NCBI RefSeq assembly: GCF_951230155.1
Contig: NZ_CATNVD010000012.1
Span: forward strand, 62,001-126,000
Reading direction: 5' to 3'
Length of the DNA stretch: 64,000 nucleotides
From: Parablautia sp. Marseille-Q6255
Lineage (GTDB): Bacteria > Bacillota > Clostridia > Lachnospirales > Lachnospiraceae
Part shown: positions 16,934-26,182 of the stretch, one piece after another
Layout: each line of letters begins with the position of its first letter
Position numbering within the stretch: position 1 is the stretch's first letter
The notes under the pieces: model-generated
The model's input: the letters and a program-made list of their open reading frames with translations, nothing else
Database searches by the model: none
Told to the model about the DNA's origin: nothing
Made by a program: the position numbers and the translations under genes

Positions 16934-19900
16934 GTGTGCGGTTTCTCCGGCTGCTCCGGATCTGTGCCGTTCTTTTCCCGCTCAAAATCATCCGTATAAT
17001 GGAAAATGATCTTATCTCCGTCCTTCAATGTCTGCTCTGCTATGCCAGTCTCTGGATGTACGCCATTTAACGCATACATCCATCCTGACTTTCTGCCATT
17101 GGAAAATTCAGCAAGTTTTACTCCATTTCGCGTTACAGATGCAATATACGCCCCGCCGTACTTCTTTTCGCACGTCATGCCATTTGCCGCAAGAGCCATG
17201 TCGATCACATCTGCGACCGTGCCGCCGTCTGCTACACGATACTCTGTGTCAGCAATCCACTGCTGCAGATTACCTTCAAGTAAAGTATGTACGTGTCCAT
17301 CCTTATCACTCTCATGGACATCATCCCCGTACATCGAGAAGGTCACTGCCGCTTTGACTGTACTGATGTTCCAGTAAGACCCCTCTTTTCTGCTGCGGTA
17401 TGCATCCAGCGCCTGAAGCGCCTGCACGGTGGACATCTCCTGAGATTTATCAATACTTACCAGATGTGAAAAACCTCCGTCACCCTTCTGATACTGCATC
17501 AGATTTGTGATCATATTGAAATTCGGAGAGCCGAACCCCGACTCCTGTGAGGTCGGATCGATCCCAAGCCCGACAAGTGCGAGCAGTACCTGAGCCGTTG
17601 CTTCTGAAGTACCATAGCCAAAATCATCTCTCATCTGTCCGCGCAGATAATCAAGCGCTTTGTCAATCGCTGTTTTCACAGCCGGACGATTTCTGTAATT
17701 CGCCAGTCCCTGCAGCGCCATCGCAGTCGTATCCACACCGGAAGAGCTGCTGTCATACAGCCCGAAGCCGCCGTCCGTGCTCCGGAAGGTCAAAAGCGCT
17801 GTGATCATCGCATCTCTCGTCCACTTTGCCTCGGACGGGATCGTAATATCCGCTGCGTCAAGCGCCAGCAGCGCATAGGTCAGCTCATTCGATCCTGCAT
17901 TCAGGGATGGGTGATTGTAAAGCATCGCTGCCAGATCGACGCCCCCTACATTCGTCACATCCTTACCCATCCGCGCAAGCGCAAGTATTGTACGCGCGAT
18001 GTCTGTCGGCTTCTGATTCTGCGTCCATGATCCTGCCGTTTCCGCTACAGACTGATAATATGCGTCAAGAACGCCTCCGTCGACCTCCCGACCAGCCTGC
18101 AGCATACCGTAGATGATCCACTCATTTCCATATGCATACCCGCTCTGGCTGTACGCATGTTCAATATAGTCCAGCGCACCATTTGCACCTGCAGCTGCGA
18201 TCTGATCCAGATTCTTATTTTCCTCACTGCCCTTTGTTACTGTTATCGTAATCTGCACCGGCTCTACCGGGTTTGTCTTATCGATCGGCGTTCCGGTAGC
18301 TACGACCGTTCCCTCAGAAAGTCCTCTGATCTGATAGGCCGCTGCGGCCAGATAATCTCCGTAATCCGGATCATTTACTTCCTGCGGATCCTTTTTCCAG
18401 TAACCACTCCCGACGCGCACAACCTGCGCAATGCCATTCTTGCTGTACGTCCATTTCAGTGCAGGCTCCGTCACCTCATAGCCCTCGTCCGTGCGGGCTC
18501 CTGTTACCTCTACCTCAAATTCTGCCGTCTCCTCTCCGGCTGCCACAGTCTGCTCTTTGTATTCTTCCGCAAGCGCTATCGACTCTACCGGATTCAGGTA
18601 CGTAAAAACAGTGTCCGTACTGCCTGTAACTGTCTTCGTCTTTCCCGTTGCCGGGTCTGTATCTTCAATCTTTGCCGTAAATGTCACCGTGCCTGCCTGT
18701 TTCGGCACAAACGCCTTTTCACCTCCTGCAAAGTATGCGATCGTTTCATCACTTGATGTGATTTCTACCTTATCTGCATTAGATGCATGAACCGGAGTCA
18801 CGATCGCATTCCCCAGGATCCGATTGAACGCTACTCTGCCGTCTGACTCCTGTCCGTCACTGTTTGCATTTCTGGCATGAAGCTCGGCTGCCTGAGGATT
18901 CGCCGGTTTTACCGACTCCACCGGTACGTATTCTGACGTAACAGTAACAGTTCCGGACAGCTCCGGCTGATCCTTCGACGCCACGGTAATAGTCGCTGTT
19001 CCCGGCTTCTTAAAATAAAAGCTGCTGTAAGAATCCGTATAATTGCTCAGATATTCTTTCCCGGCTTCATCTGTCACGTAGTCAAAACCAAACCTTGAAA
19101 CCTCATTCCAGACTTCTGAGCCTGCATAGCGGGCCTGCACCTGAATGGACTTTTGCTGCGAACCCTGCACGGTAAATGCTCCGTTCGTCACATCCTGTCC
19201 GTCGATCAGCAGTCGTATCTCTGTCATCTGCCGCTTTGTGGCAAGGATTGCCGCTGCCGCAAGGAACTCACTGCTGCCATCCTCATTCACCTGTCTGGCT
19301 TCCATAACTGCTTTTCCGGTCCCATATATGTACAGCATACCCGTATCAAGATTTCGTCCGAACGATGCCTCCGGTCTTGCATATGTCAGCTCCCACTCAA
19401 TATGAGAGCCTTCTGGAATGGTATATCCCTCGAGAGAAAACTGACCCGACTCATGATTGGATCCGCACACATCCGGTGAGATCTGGAGCTGCCTGTCTTC
19501 TAATACTACTTTATCCGAAGTGTTATATGCGGTAAATGCAATCGGGTATTTGTTCGCATCCTGCGGAAGCTCCGGCCAGCTTACACTGCCGTCATATTCC
19601 TGATCCGGACCAAAATATGGATATCCGTCCCTACCCTGCCCCCACTGTGTTCCATACTCTCCTTTGCCTTCATTCAGCTTCGATACAAGCCCTTTAGAAG
19701 TCATCTCTTCTTCACTGTTGATGCCGACCGCCCAGGAATTGTGAAGCTCGCCGCCTCCATCTGCCGCATAGAATGCGCCCTTCCCCGTATCTCCTACAAA
19801 GATACTGTTTGCGATAATTCCTCTGGCATCCTCATATTGATTACAAGCAAGCTTCTGGACAAAACCGGATACGTACTCGCCGGTCACATCAGAACGGCAG

Positions 19901-21624
19901 TTCAGGATCGAACCGTACAGGTTTGCTCCCAACGGAGCGCTTTCTTCGGTTCTGGAGTTTCTGACCTCTCCGGCAAAATTTACATTCTGAACCACAGCCC
20001 CTGCTTCGACTCTGGCAAAGAGCTGACCGCCGCCATCAAACCGAATTGTGTGTCCCTGTCCATCCAGGACTCCGTAAAACGGCATCCAACCCATATCATA
20101 GCTTACGTCAATCGTAATATCCTGTGTCAGGACATAATACTTTCCCGCAGAAGACATCATCTGTGTAAAATCTGCCTGCGAGGAAATCTTGACTGCATTC
20201 TCCGGAATCGCCACTGGCTTATAAGGATCCTTCTCCTTAAGCGCGCTCAGAGCTTCTTCGATTGCTCTGACCGCAGCTTCCACCTCCGTCTGATCATCCG
20301 TACCCGTTTTTTTCAGCTCTTTTCCTGCAGCTACGGCATTTGCAAGCTGTTCCCATGACTGTGCCGTATAGTCCTTCTGTGAAAGCTCCTCTGCCTTTTT
20401 GATCGCAGCATCCAGCGCAGTCCAGTCCACCGTACCTTCCGGCACCTCAGGATTTCCTGCTGCCAGCGTTGGAAGTCCGCTTTGCGCAGATGCAAAATGA
20501 TATCCTGTCAGCGTCATTTCTGCATTCAAAAGTTCTGTTACTGCACCAGATCTGAACTCATCGAGTGACTTCTGAGCACAATTCGTTTTCGTATATCCGG
20601 AACCCTCTGATCCCATTGCCGTAATTGCAGACGGAGTATAATAACAATTTGCGAATGTGCTGCCAGCTTCTGCATATGAAGTAAGTCCACCCGGCATCGG
20701 ATAATTGCCGCTGACAGTGCCTGCATAATAAGAATTTCGTATAGTGGCAGCCTTTGCAATACCTGCCAGTCCGCCCGGATCGCTCCAACCACTAATCGCC
20801 ATATCAACACTGGAATAGCTGTTCTGTAACGTCCCCCCTGTCAAGCTCTCACAAATTGATCCGACCTGGCTTGTCACCGTGATTGCACCTGTGACGCCAA
20901 GATTCTGGATTGTACCGGTCACATCCTTTGCCAGCGGTTTATCTGCCAGTGTAATCACATGTCCCTTTCCATCCAGCACACCCGCGATCGATGCGATCTG
21001 CTGTCCTGCATCCAACGTAATATCCGCTGTCAGCTCATACGTCTGTCCCGCATAAATATGTTCCGGAATCTCCGCGGCAGAGCTGATCATATACGTTCCC
21101 GGATTCTGATTCTCTTTCAGAAGCTCAGATTCTGATTCCCCCGTCTCCTCTTCTACCGGCACAATCGCCTCGATGAAATCATCTGTCTCCAGTTCCAGTA
21201 TTTCTGTACTCAGAGTCTCTGTCTCGCCCTCTATCACATCCATACCAGGCACGTCCGTCTCAGGCTCAATCACTTCTGTCTCTCCTGGAACCATTTCCAG
21301 CTCTGCACCTTCTGTATCTGCCGGAATGTCCTCCAGATGCGTCTCCTGTGTTTCTGCCGGGATACTCTCCGGCTGCACTGCTCCCACATCCGCAGCCGCC
21401 GTTTCTTCTTCAGGAACTCCTGCGTCCTGCTCCACGAATCTGTCAGACTCTCCGCTGTTTTCGTCGGTTCCGTCTAAGACATCCAGCCCTGCATCTGCTG
21501 AAACAAAATCTTCGACTGTCAGCCTCTCAGCTCCCACCGGTGTTGGAACGCTTGTAAAAACAAGCATTCCCGCCATCAAAAAGCTGAGAAAGCGCCCTGC
21601 TTGTTTCTTCCCCTGTTTTCTCAT
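16201..21624 (-). CDS. Giant secreted protein with intrinsic-factor-like alpha-barrel + DUF4430 pair
   Basis: 1807 residues: signal peptide (1-32), acidic Glu/Thr-rich segment (to about 170), GLUG-like beta-helix segments (about 175-395 and 480-690), a FIVAR-like helical insert (about 401-463), Ig-like regions (about 690-1150), a prenyltransferase-like alpha-barrel (about 1155-1420; DGGFGLYDSSSSGVDTTAMA and repeats), a DUF4430 domain (about 1423-1555; KSGWMYALNGVHPETG, LKDGDKIIFHYTDD), a CxxC-pair region and two Big_2-like domains. Barrel followed directly by DUF4430 is the domain order of animal intrinsic factor and transcobalamin. Cobalamin riboswitch 3 controls it. Corrinoid binding is inferred. 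There is no sortase motif, so the Big_2 C-terminus may hold it to the wall. Confidence 0.82.
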   Translation of the reverse strand: MRKQGKKQAGRFLSFLMAGMLVFTSVPTPVGAERLTVEDFVSADAGLDVLDGTDENSGESDRFVEQDAGVPEEETAAADVGAVQPESIPAETQETHLEDIPADTEGAELEMVPGETEVIEPETDVPGMDVIEGETETLSTEILELETDDFIEAIVPVEEETGESESELLKENQNPGTYMISSAAEIPEHIYAGQTYELTADITLDAGQQIASIAGVLDGKGHVITLADKPLAKDVTGTIQNLGVTGAITVTSQVGSICESLTGGTLQNSYSSVDMAISGWSDPGGLAGIAKAATIRNSYYAGTVSGNYPMPGGLTSYAEAGSTFANCYYTPSAITAMGSEGSGYTKTNCAQKSLDEFRSGAVTELLNAEMTLTGYHFASAQSGLPTLAAGNPEVPEGTVDWTALDAAIKKAEELSQKDYTAQSWEQLANAVAAGKELKKTGTDDQTEVEAAVRAIEEALSALKEKDPYKPVAIPENAVKISSQADFTQMMSSAGKYYVLTQDITIDVSYDMGWMPFYGVLDGQGHTIRFDGGGQLFARVEAGAVVQNVNFAGEVRNSRTEESAPLGANLYGSILNCRSDVTGEYVSGFVQKLACNQYEDARGIIANSIFVGDTGKGAFYAADGGGELHNSWAVGINSEEEMTSKGLVSKLNEGKGEYGTQWGQGRDGYPYFGPDQEYDGSVSWPELPQDANKYPIAFTAYNTSDKVVLEDRQLQISPDVCGSNHESGQFSLEGYTIPEGSHIEWELTYARPEASFGRNLDTGMLYIYGTGKAVMEARQVNEDGSSEFLAAAAILATKRQMTEIRLLIDGQDVTNGAFTVQGSQQKSIQVQARYAGSEVWNEVSRFGFDYVTDEAGKEYLSNYTDSYSSFYFKKPGTATITVASKDQPELSGTVTVTSEYVPVESVKPANPQAAELHARNANSDGQESDGRVAFNRILGNAIVTPVHASNADKVEITSSDETIAYFAGGEKAFVPKQAGTVTFTAKIEDTDPATGKTKTVTGSTDTVFTYLNPVESIALAEEYKEQTVAAGEETAEFEVEVTGARTDEGYEVTEPALKWTYSKNGIAQVVRVGSGYWKKDPQEVNDPDYGDYLAAAAYQIRGLSEGTVVATGTPIDKTNPVEPVQITITVTKGSEENKNLDQIAAAGANGALDYIEHAYSQSGYAYGNEWIIYGMLQAGREVDGGVLDAYYQSVAETAGSWTQNQKPTDIARTILALARMGKDVTNVGGVDLAAMLYNHPSLNAGSNELTYALLALDAADITIPSEAKWTRDAMITALLTFRSTDGGFGLYDSSSSGVDTTAMALQGLANYRNRPAVKTAIDKALDYLRGQMRDDFGYGTSEATAQVLLALVGLGIDPTSQESGFGSPNFNMITNLMQYQKGDGGFSHLVSIDKSQEMSTVQALQALDAYRSRKEGSYWNISTVKAAVTFSMYGDDVHESDKDGHVHTLLEGNLQQWIADTEYRVADGGTVADVIDMALAANGMTCEKKYGGAYIASVTRNGVKLAEFSNGRKSGWMYALNGVHPETGIAEQTLKDGDKIIFHYTDDFEREKNGTDPEQPEKPHTHTWDAGKVTKPATCTADGVKTYTCTSCGKTKTENIKAAGHQFGAWKKTSDATVFAAEKQTRTCSVCKAQETRESGSKLKPTMKVTANKITLKVKQSTKGFKVTGLANGDSVKSYKSSNTKIFRVSKNGKITAGKKTGKAKLTITLESGLKKKVTVKVQKSDVRTTKIEGLDKKLTLAKGKKTTLRPQVKPFTSKEKITYASSNKKIVTVNSRGVVKAVKPGKAKITVKSGSKKFVVTVKVTKK

Positions 21625-21666
21625 TTTTCTTTTCCTTTCCTGTTGTACAAAACTTTTCTATAGCAC

Positions 21667-21698
21667 AAAAAAAGCCATGCCGAACTTATCAGCATGAC
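21667..21698 (-). terminator. Intrinsic terminator of cobalamin riboswitch 3
   Basis: Minus-strand stem GTCATGC / GGCATGGC-type (one G-U) followed by seven T residues, ending about 40 bp before the ATG at 21624. The stem sequence resembles that of terminator 1, so the two leaders share ancestry. Confidence 0.8.
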
Positions 21699-21714
21699 CA
21701 AAAAAACAGATCAC

Positions 21715-21896
21715 TGCACCTCCTGAGTCCGAAGAGTTGTGCATCCATCGCAGGATAGATCTGACTCGCAGCGCCTGTTCTGTAGCTGATCTAATCCTCA
21801 TCTACATAAAAGCCCTGCACACAGTAGCGTTCCTGTGCGGGATTCTCACCCGACTTCCTGAGCAGTTTTCTTATTCACTGCCCAAAATCCTGCGAC
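21715..21896 (-). promoter_or_regulatory. Cobalamin riboswitch 3
   Basis: Core elements on the minus strand: GTCGGGTGAGAATCCCGC, ACGCTACTGT and GAGTCAGATCTATCC. P1 pairs GTCGCAGG (21889-21896) with CCTGCGAT (21747-21754), with one G-U. The post-P1 hairpin (TGCAC / GTGCA and CTC / GAG) again has the loop TTCGGACTCA. It lies between a consensus promoter and a terminator and controls the 1807-residue protein. Confidence 0.93.
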
Positions 21897-21909
21897 TTCA
21901 TCTGTTTTC

Positions 21910-21938
21910 ATTGTAAATGCAATATGTGAGTTTGTCAA
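21910..21938 (-). promoter_or_regulatory. Sigma-A promoter for riboswitch 3 unit
   Basis: Minus-strand TTGACA (21933-21938), 17-bp spacer, TACAAT (21910-21915). It lies in the short gap after the oxidoreductase stop at 21981 and starts the first of the three B12 units. Confidence 0.8.
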
Positions 21939-21980
21939 GGCAGCAAAAGTGCTTAGTTCCTTTACGACAAGGCTACAGCG

Positions 21981-23249
21981 CTATACGAGATGAACTGCCA
22001 CTCCCCCGTTTTTTCGAGACTCCTCCGCAGCCAGAGCCATATAATGACTCTCAAGCGACATCTCCAGATCTGTGATCGAGCTGCTGCGCGCCCCCGTCAG
22101 GATATAATCCGCAAACTGCCCCAGCATTCTTGTATCTCCTCCTGCGTGACCGCCGAAGTCCGCCGTCTGTTTTGTCAGATCGATGATCTGCTTTTCCCCT
22201 CCGAACGACGTATACGCAATCTTATTTTCAGACAGATACCCCTCCAGCTCTCCGAGCGTGCCCATCACCTTTATGTACCGGTCACACCTTGCGCTGAACG
22301 CACACATGGAAAATGTCACTGTGATATCCTGCTCAAGCTGCATATTGACCACCTGATGATCCACAACATTGTTGTCACAGTGATAGACACATCTGCCATA
22401 CGGCCCATTTTCCAGAGCCTCTCTGACACTTTCCTCTGTCGGATGTCCCACTACCGTATTGACCGGCCATCCATCTGTGAAACGCACACCAGTTTTATGA
22501 TCTGAAATATAAATCTTCTCCGCATCATAAGGGCATTCTTTTTTTGCCGCACACCCCTCCGTGCAGCGCGCAGCCGCTCCCTGAGGCGCATGCTCCTTTG
22601 TAAAATGCGAAAGCGTGCCAAAGGAGGACAGACTTTTGCAGGAGGCGCCGGTCAGCCAGACGATCAGATCCATATCATGACAGCATTTCGCCAGGATCAT
22701 CGGACTTGTCTCGTCAGAATTTCTCCAGTTTCCGCGCACAAATGAATGTGCCTGATGAAAATATCCGACATCCTCCCTCGCCTGCAGGGACAATACGCGC
22801 CCCACCGCGCCCTGCTCGATCATTTCTTTTATTTTCCCATAAAACGGCGTGTAGCGCAGCACATGACAGACGCAGACCCTGCGCTTGCACCGTCTGGCCG
22901 TCTCCAGAAGCGCGCGGCACTCTTCTGCGTCAGCAGAAACCGGCTTTTCAAGCAGCAAATGGTATCCTTTTTCCAGCGCAGCCTGCGCATGCTTTACATG
23001 GTCGCGGTCCTGCGTGCAGATAAACATCGCGTCCGCCATGCGCTCTGCCTCCAGCATCTCTTCAGCGCTCGAAAAACAATTCTCCCCGGCGATCCCGTAC
23101 AGCCTGCGCGCCTCCTCCACGCGCTCCCGGCGCAGATCCGCCACCGCCACAAGCTCCATTTTATCTGCAAACTTCGGTATATTGGCCGCATAAACATCCA
23201 GTCCGCGGCTGCCCAGCCCCAAAATAGCAATTTTTAATTTTTCCTTCAT
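21981..23249 (-). CDS. Gfo/Idh/MocA family NAD(P)-dependent oxidoreductase
   Basis: 422 residues. The N-terminal Rossmann domain begins with the nucleotide-binding motif GLGSRGLDVYA, and EKPVSADAEE near residue 95 carries the family's conserved Glu-Lys-Pro. The C-terminal alpha/beta domain follows. Family members oxidise or reduce sugars and cyclitols. A Cys-rich insert near residues 225-240 (CTEGCAAKKECPYD) is unusual and may bind a metal. The gene starts behind AGGAAAGGAACTGAT and is not part of an obvious sugar operon, so the substrate is unknown. Confidence 0.9.
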   Translation of the reverse strand: MKEKLKIAILGLGSRGLDVYAANIPKFADKMELVAVADLRRERVEEARRLYGIAGENCFSSAEEMLEAERMADAMFICTQDRDHVKHAQAALEKGYHLLLEKPVSADAEECRALLETARRCKRRVCVCHVLRYTPFYGKIKEMIEQGAVGRVLSLQAREDVGYFHQAHSFVRGNWRNSDETSPMILAKCCHDMDLIVWLTGASCKSLSSFGTLSHFTKEHAPQGAAARCTEGCAAKKECPYDAEKIYISDHKTGVRFTDGWPVNTVVGHPTEESVREALENGPYGRCVYHCDNNVVDHQVVNMQLEQDITVTFSMCAFSARCDRYIKVMGTLGELEGYLSENKIAYTSFGGEKQIIDLTKQTADFGGHAGGDTRMLGQFADYILTGARSSSITDLEMSLESHYMALAAEESRKNGGVAVHLV

Positions 23250-23295
23250 ATCAGTTCCTTTCCTGCTGTCACCTTCCGGCCAGCACTTCGAATAT

Positions 23296-23934
23296 TTATA
23301 TGTTCCAGACGCTTCCGTCCGGCATCAGATATAAGCTTCCCTTTTCCACACACAGCTCTTTCCCCGTGGCAATATCCACTGTGACAACGTATTCCTGATA
23401 ACAGGGATCCTCGATCCAGCGCGAAAAATACAGCACATCTCCATCCCTGCAGATCAGACTTTCATTTTCACCGATCGGAAACTCCTTCTTCAAAGGCCAG
23501 ATCATCTCATATACTCCCTCTGTCTGCCTGCCCAGCGTCCACGGCGACATTTCCAGCTTTAAATTATAGCAGTCCTTTACCTGGTCAAGAGGAAGGCTGT
23601 GCAGGATCTCCGGTTTCCCGCCCGGAACATACGTATACAGGATGATCTGCTTCTGTCCAAAATCAACGGACAGGATCCCAAAACGATCCCGATCCCACAC
23701 CGGAGTTTCGTAGTATACATTTTCCTTTTGTTCCAGAGGTTTATAGACCGTTCCATCTGGATAATGGATGAAATACGGGCAATTCCCCCGAAATACGCCG
23801 CCCTCCCGGAGCAGATTTTCTACGTCGTATGATTCACATATATCCTCTTCAAAATGCAGTCCGATATACCAGTCCAATGTCCCATCCGCCAGCTCCACAT
23901 ACATATTCGGAAGCTCAAATTTCCTTTTTCTCAT
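23296..23934 (-). CDS. Unrecognised 212-residue protein
   Basis: I do not recognise a family. The protein has no signal peptide or membrane helix and is rich in aromatic residues (Tyr, Trp, Phe), with alternating short strands that suggest a beta-propeller-like or beta-sandwich fold. It starts behind AGGAGGATACAGAAA, so translation is likely. It lies 46 bp upstream of the Gfo/Idh/MocA gene in the same direction, so the two may be co-transcribed and act on the same sugar-related substrate. That link is inference only. Confidence 0.7.
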   Translation of the reverse strand: MRKRKFELPNMYVELADGTLDWYIGLHFEEDICESYDVENLLREGGVFRGNCPYFIHYPDGTVYKPLEQKENVYYETPVWDRDRFGILSVDFGQKQIILYTYVPGGKPEILHSLPLDQVKDCYNLKLEMSPWTLGRQTEGVYEMIWPLKKEFPIGENESLICRDGDVLYFSRWIEDPCYQEYVVTVDIATGKELCVEKGSLYLMPDGSVWNI

Positions 23935-24100
23935 TTTCTGTATCCTCCTGTCTCAAAGTGTTTCCTATAAAGCACCCTCTTCTTTCTGCATATCAATTTT
24001 ACAATGGCAGCATCCAGATATCCTGTTTTGCATTGCTCCCGATATTTTAAATATAATCTAATTTTCTAAATTTCGCAACTACGTGCTTTGACCGCATAAC

Positions 24101-24145
24101 AAAGTGAGGGGGAAGGACCATCCTGCAGGCCCTTCCCCCTCTTTG
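24101..24145 (-). terminator. Terminator after prfA
   Basis: A 14-bp GC-rich stem (GAGGGGGAAGGGCC with GGTCCTTCCCCCTC), extended by AAAG / CTTT, about 40 bp beyond the prfA stop. The U-tract is short (ACTTTGTT). Confidence 0.75.
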
Positions 24146-24185
24146 TCAGAGAATCTATTATAAGCATTTATTTCGTGTCTGTTAC

Positions 24186-25256
24186 CTATTCATTCATCTT
24201 TGCAAGCTTCGCCGCCTGGTCGGCTGCGATGCAGCTGTCGATGATCTCCTGGATATCTCCGTTCATGATCTTTTCCAACTTATAGAGTGTCAGATTGATG
24301 CGGTGATCCGTCACACGGCCCTGCGGAAAATTATAGGTCCGTATTTTTTCCGAACGGTCTCCGGTACCGACCTGACTCCTGCGCGCCTCCGCCTCTGCAT
24401 CATGTGCCTTCTGCATCTCGAGATCGTACAGCTTCGCCCTTAATACTTTCAGCGCCTTGTCCTTATTCTTCAGCTGTGATTTCTCATCCTGACAGGAGAT
24501 CACGATCCCTGTCGGAATATGAGTCAGACGAACGGCTGAGTCCGTCGTATTGACACACTGTCCGCCATTTCCTGATGCGCGGAACACATCGAACTTGCAG
24601 TCATTCAGATCAAGCTTGACGTCTACTTCCTCCGCCTCCGGCATGATCGCTACCGTGATCGTCGAGGTGTGGATACGGCCGCCGGACTCTGTCTCCGGCA
24701 CCCGCTGCACGCGGTGTACGCCGGACTCATACTTCAGCTTGGAGTACGCGCCCTGACCGGTGATCATAAAGCTTACGTACTTCATTCCTCCGATACCGAT
24801 CTCCTCAACATCCATCGTCTCGACTCTCCAGCGCTGGCTCTCTGCATAATGCACATACATCCGATACACCTCTGCTGCGAACAGCGCCGCCTCATCTCCG
24901 CCTGCACCGGCACGGATTTCTACGATAACATTTTTGTCATCATTCGGGTCCTTGGGAAGCAGCAGGATCTTCAGCTGTTTTTCCAGCTCCTCCACTTCCT
25001 TCTTTGCGTCAGACAGCTCTTCTTTGAGCATCTCCCGCATTTCTTCATCCGACTCTTCCTCCAGCATCGCCAGACTGTCCTCTATCGTCTGCCGGCATTT
25101 TTTATATTCTCTGTACGTATCGACCAGCGGCTGCAGGCTGCCCTGCTCCTTTAAAAGTTTCTGAAACCGCTGCTGATCCGCGATAACAGACGGATCATTG
25201 AGCATATTCAGTATCTCTTCAAAACGTATCAGTAAATCTTCTAATTTATCGAACAT
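24186..25256 (-). CDS. prfA: Peptide chain release factor 1
   Basis: 356 residues, the usual RF1 length. The GGQ loop ([17 protein letters not shown], about residue 230) triggers peptidyl-tRNA hydrolysis at UAA/UAG stops. The stop-codon recognition region has [14 protein letters not shown], where PET stands in the PxT position of RF1. It starts behind AGGAGGAGATAT and overlaps the end of prmC, which encodes the methyltransferase that modifies the GGQ glutamine. Confidence 0.98.
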   Translation of the reverse strand: MFDKLEDLLIRFEEILNMLNDPSVIADQQRFQKLLKEQGSLQPLVDTYREYKKCRQTIEDSLAMLEEESDEEMREMLKEELSDAKKEVEELEKQLKILLLPKDPNDDKNVIVEIRAGAGGDEAALFAAEVYRMYVHYAESQRWRVETMDVEEIGIGGMKYVSFMITGQGAYSKLKYESGVHRVQRVPETESGGRIHTSTITVAIMPEAEEVDVKLDLNDCKFDVFRASGNGGQCVNTTDSAVRLTHIPTGIVISCQDEKSQLKNKDKALKVLRAKLYDLEMQKAHDAEAEARRSQVGTGDRSEKIRTYNFPQGRVTDHRINLTLYKLEKIMNGDIQEIIDSCIAADQAAKLAKMNE

Positions 25257-26182
25257 ATATCTCCTCCTGCTCTTTTTCCTAAAACTACACGGTCCAGCCC
25301 TGCCAGATCACGCAGCACCCTGTTTTCCCTGTATCCTGCCGTCTCAAAAAGGTCAAGGACCTGTTTTCCCTGATCATATCCGATCTCAAAAAGAAGACGG
25401 CCTCCAGATCTTAGATATACCGGACTCTGATCTATGATCCTCCTGTAAAAATACAGTCCATCCTCCATTCCATCCAGTGCCAGGTGCGGCTCATGCAGCC
25501 GGACCTCCTCCGAAAGCGTCCCGATCACCTCCGTGCGGATATACGGCGGATTTGAAACAATCATATCGTATGTCCCGGATAATGCGCGAAAGAGATCGCT
25601 TTGTACAAAGCAGACATCCGCTCCCAGACGGGAAGCATTTTCCCGTGCTACGGCAAGCGCTTCCTGCGAAATATCTGCCGCATCCACATGGATTCCCGGA
25701 CACAGCTTCGCAAGGCTGACCGCAATGCACCCGGACCCGGTGCAAAGATCCAGCACCCGCATGCCCGGACGCAGATAACGAAGCGCTTCTTCTGCAAGGA
25801 GCTCCGTATCCTGCCGCGGGATCAGTACGTGCTCATTGACGGCAAAGGAAAATCCCATAAATTCCTGCTCGCCGGTCAGATGCTGCAAAGGAATATGGCT
25901 GCCCCGTTTGCGCAACAGGCTGCGATAGCGGCCGCAGTCTGCCTCTGACATCCGGCTGCTTCGCTGCGCAAGAAAGATCGCACGGCTGATCCCGGTCACA
26001 TATTCCATCAGCAGCCACGCGTCTACTGACGCATCCGCAATCCCGCAGCTGCGCAGATATGCCTCTCCTTCCCTCAGGATACCACCCAGACTTTGCTCCC
26101 GCAGCACAGGTTCCCCGGACTGCGTATTTTGCTGCTCTTTCACCGCTTCCCCCGGACTGCCCTGCATGTCACACCGCCTCAT
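25241..26182 (-). CDS. prmC: Release factor glutamine N5-methyltransferase
   Basis: 313 residues. The SAM-binding motif [16 protein letters not shown] and the catalytic NPPY ([14 protein letters not shown]) identify PrmC, which methylates the GGQ glutamine of release factors. The N-terminal helical domain (about 30-110) is present. It overlaps the DUF1385 gene by 4 bp upstream and prfA by 16 bp downstream. The first about 25 residues are poorly conserved in look, so a later start is possible. Confidence 0.96.
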   Translation of the reverse strand: MRRCDMQGSPGEAVKEQQNTQSGEPVLREQSLGGILREGEAYLRSCGIADASVDAWLLMEYVTGISRAIFLAQRSSRMSEADCGRYRSLLRKRGSHIPLQHLTGEQEFMGFSFAVNEHVLIPRQDTELLAEEALRYLRPGMRVLDLCTGSGCIAVSLAKLCPGIHVDAADISQEALAVARENASRLGADVCFVQSDLFRALSGTYDMIVSNPPYIRTEVIGTLSEEVRLHEPHLALDGMEDGLYFYRRIIDQSPVYLRSGGRLLFEIGYDQGKQVLDLFETAGYRENRVLRDLAGLDRVVLGKRAGGDICSIN

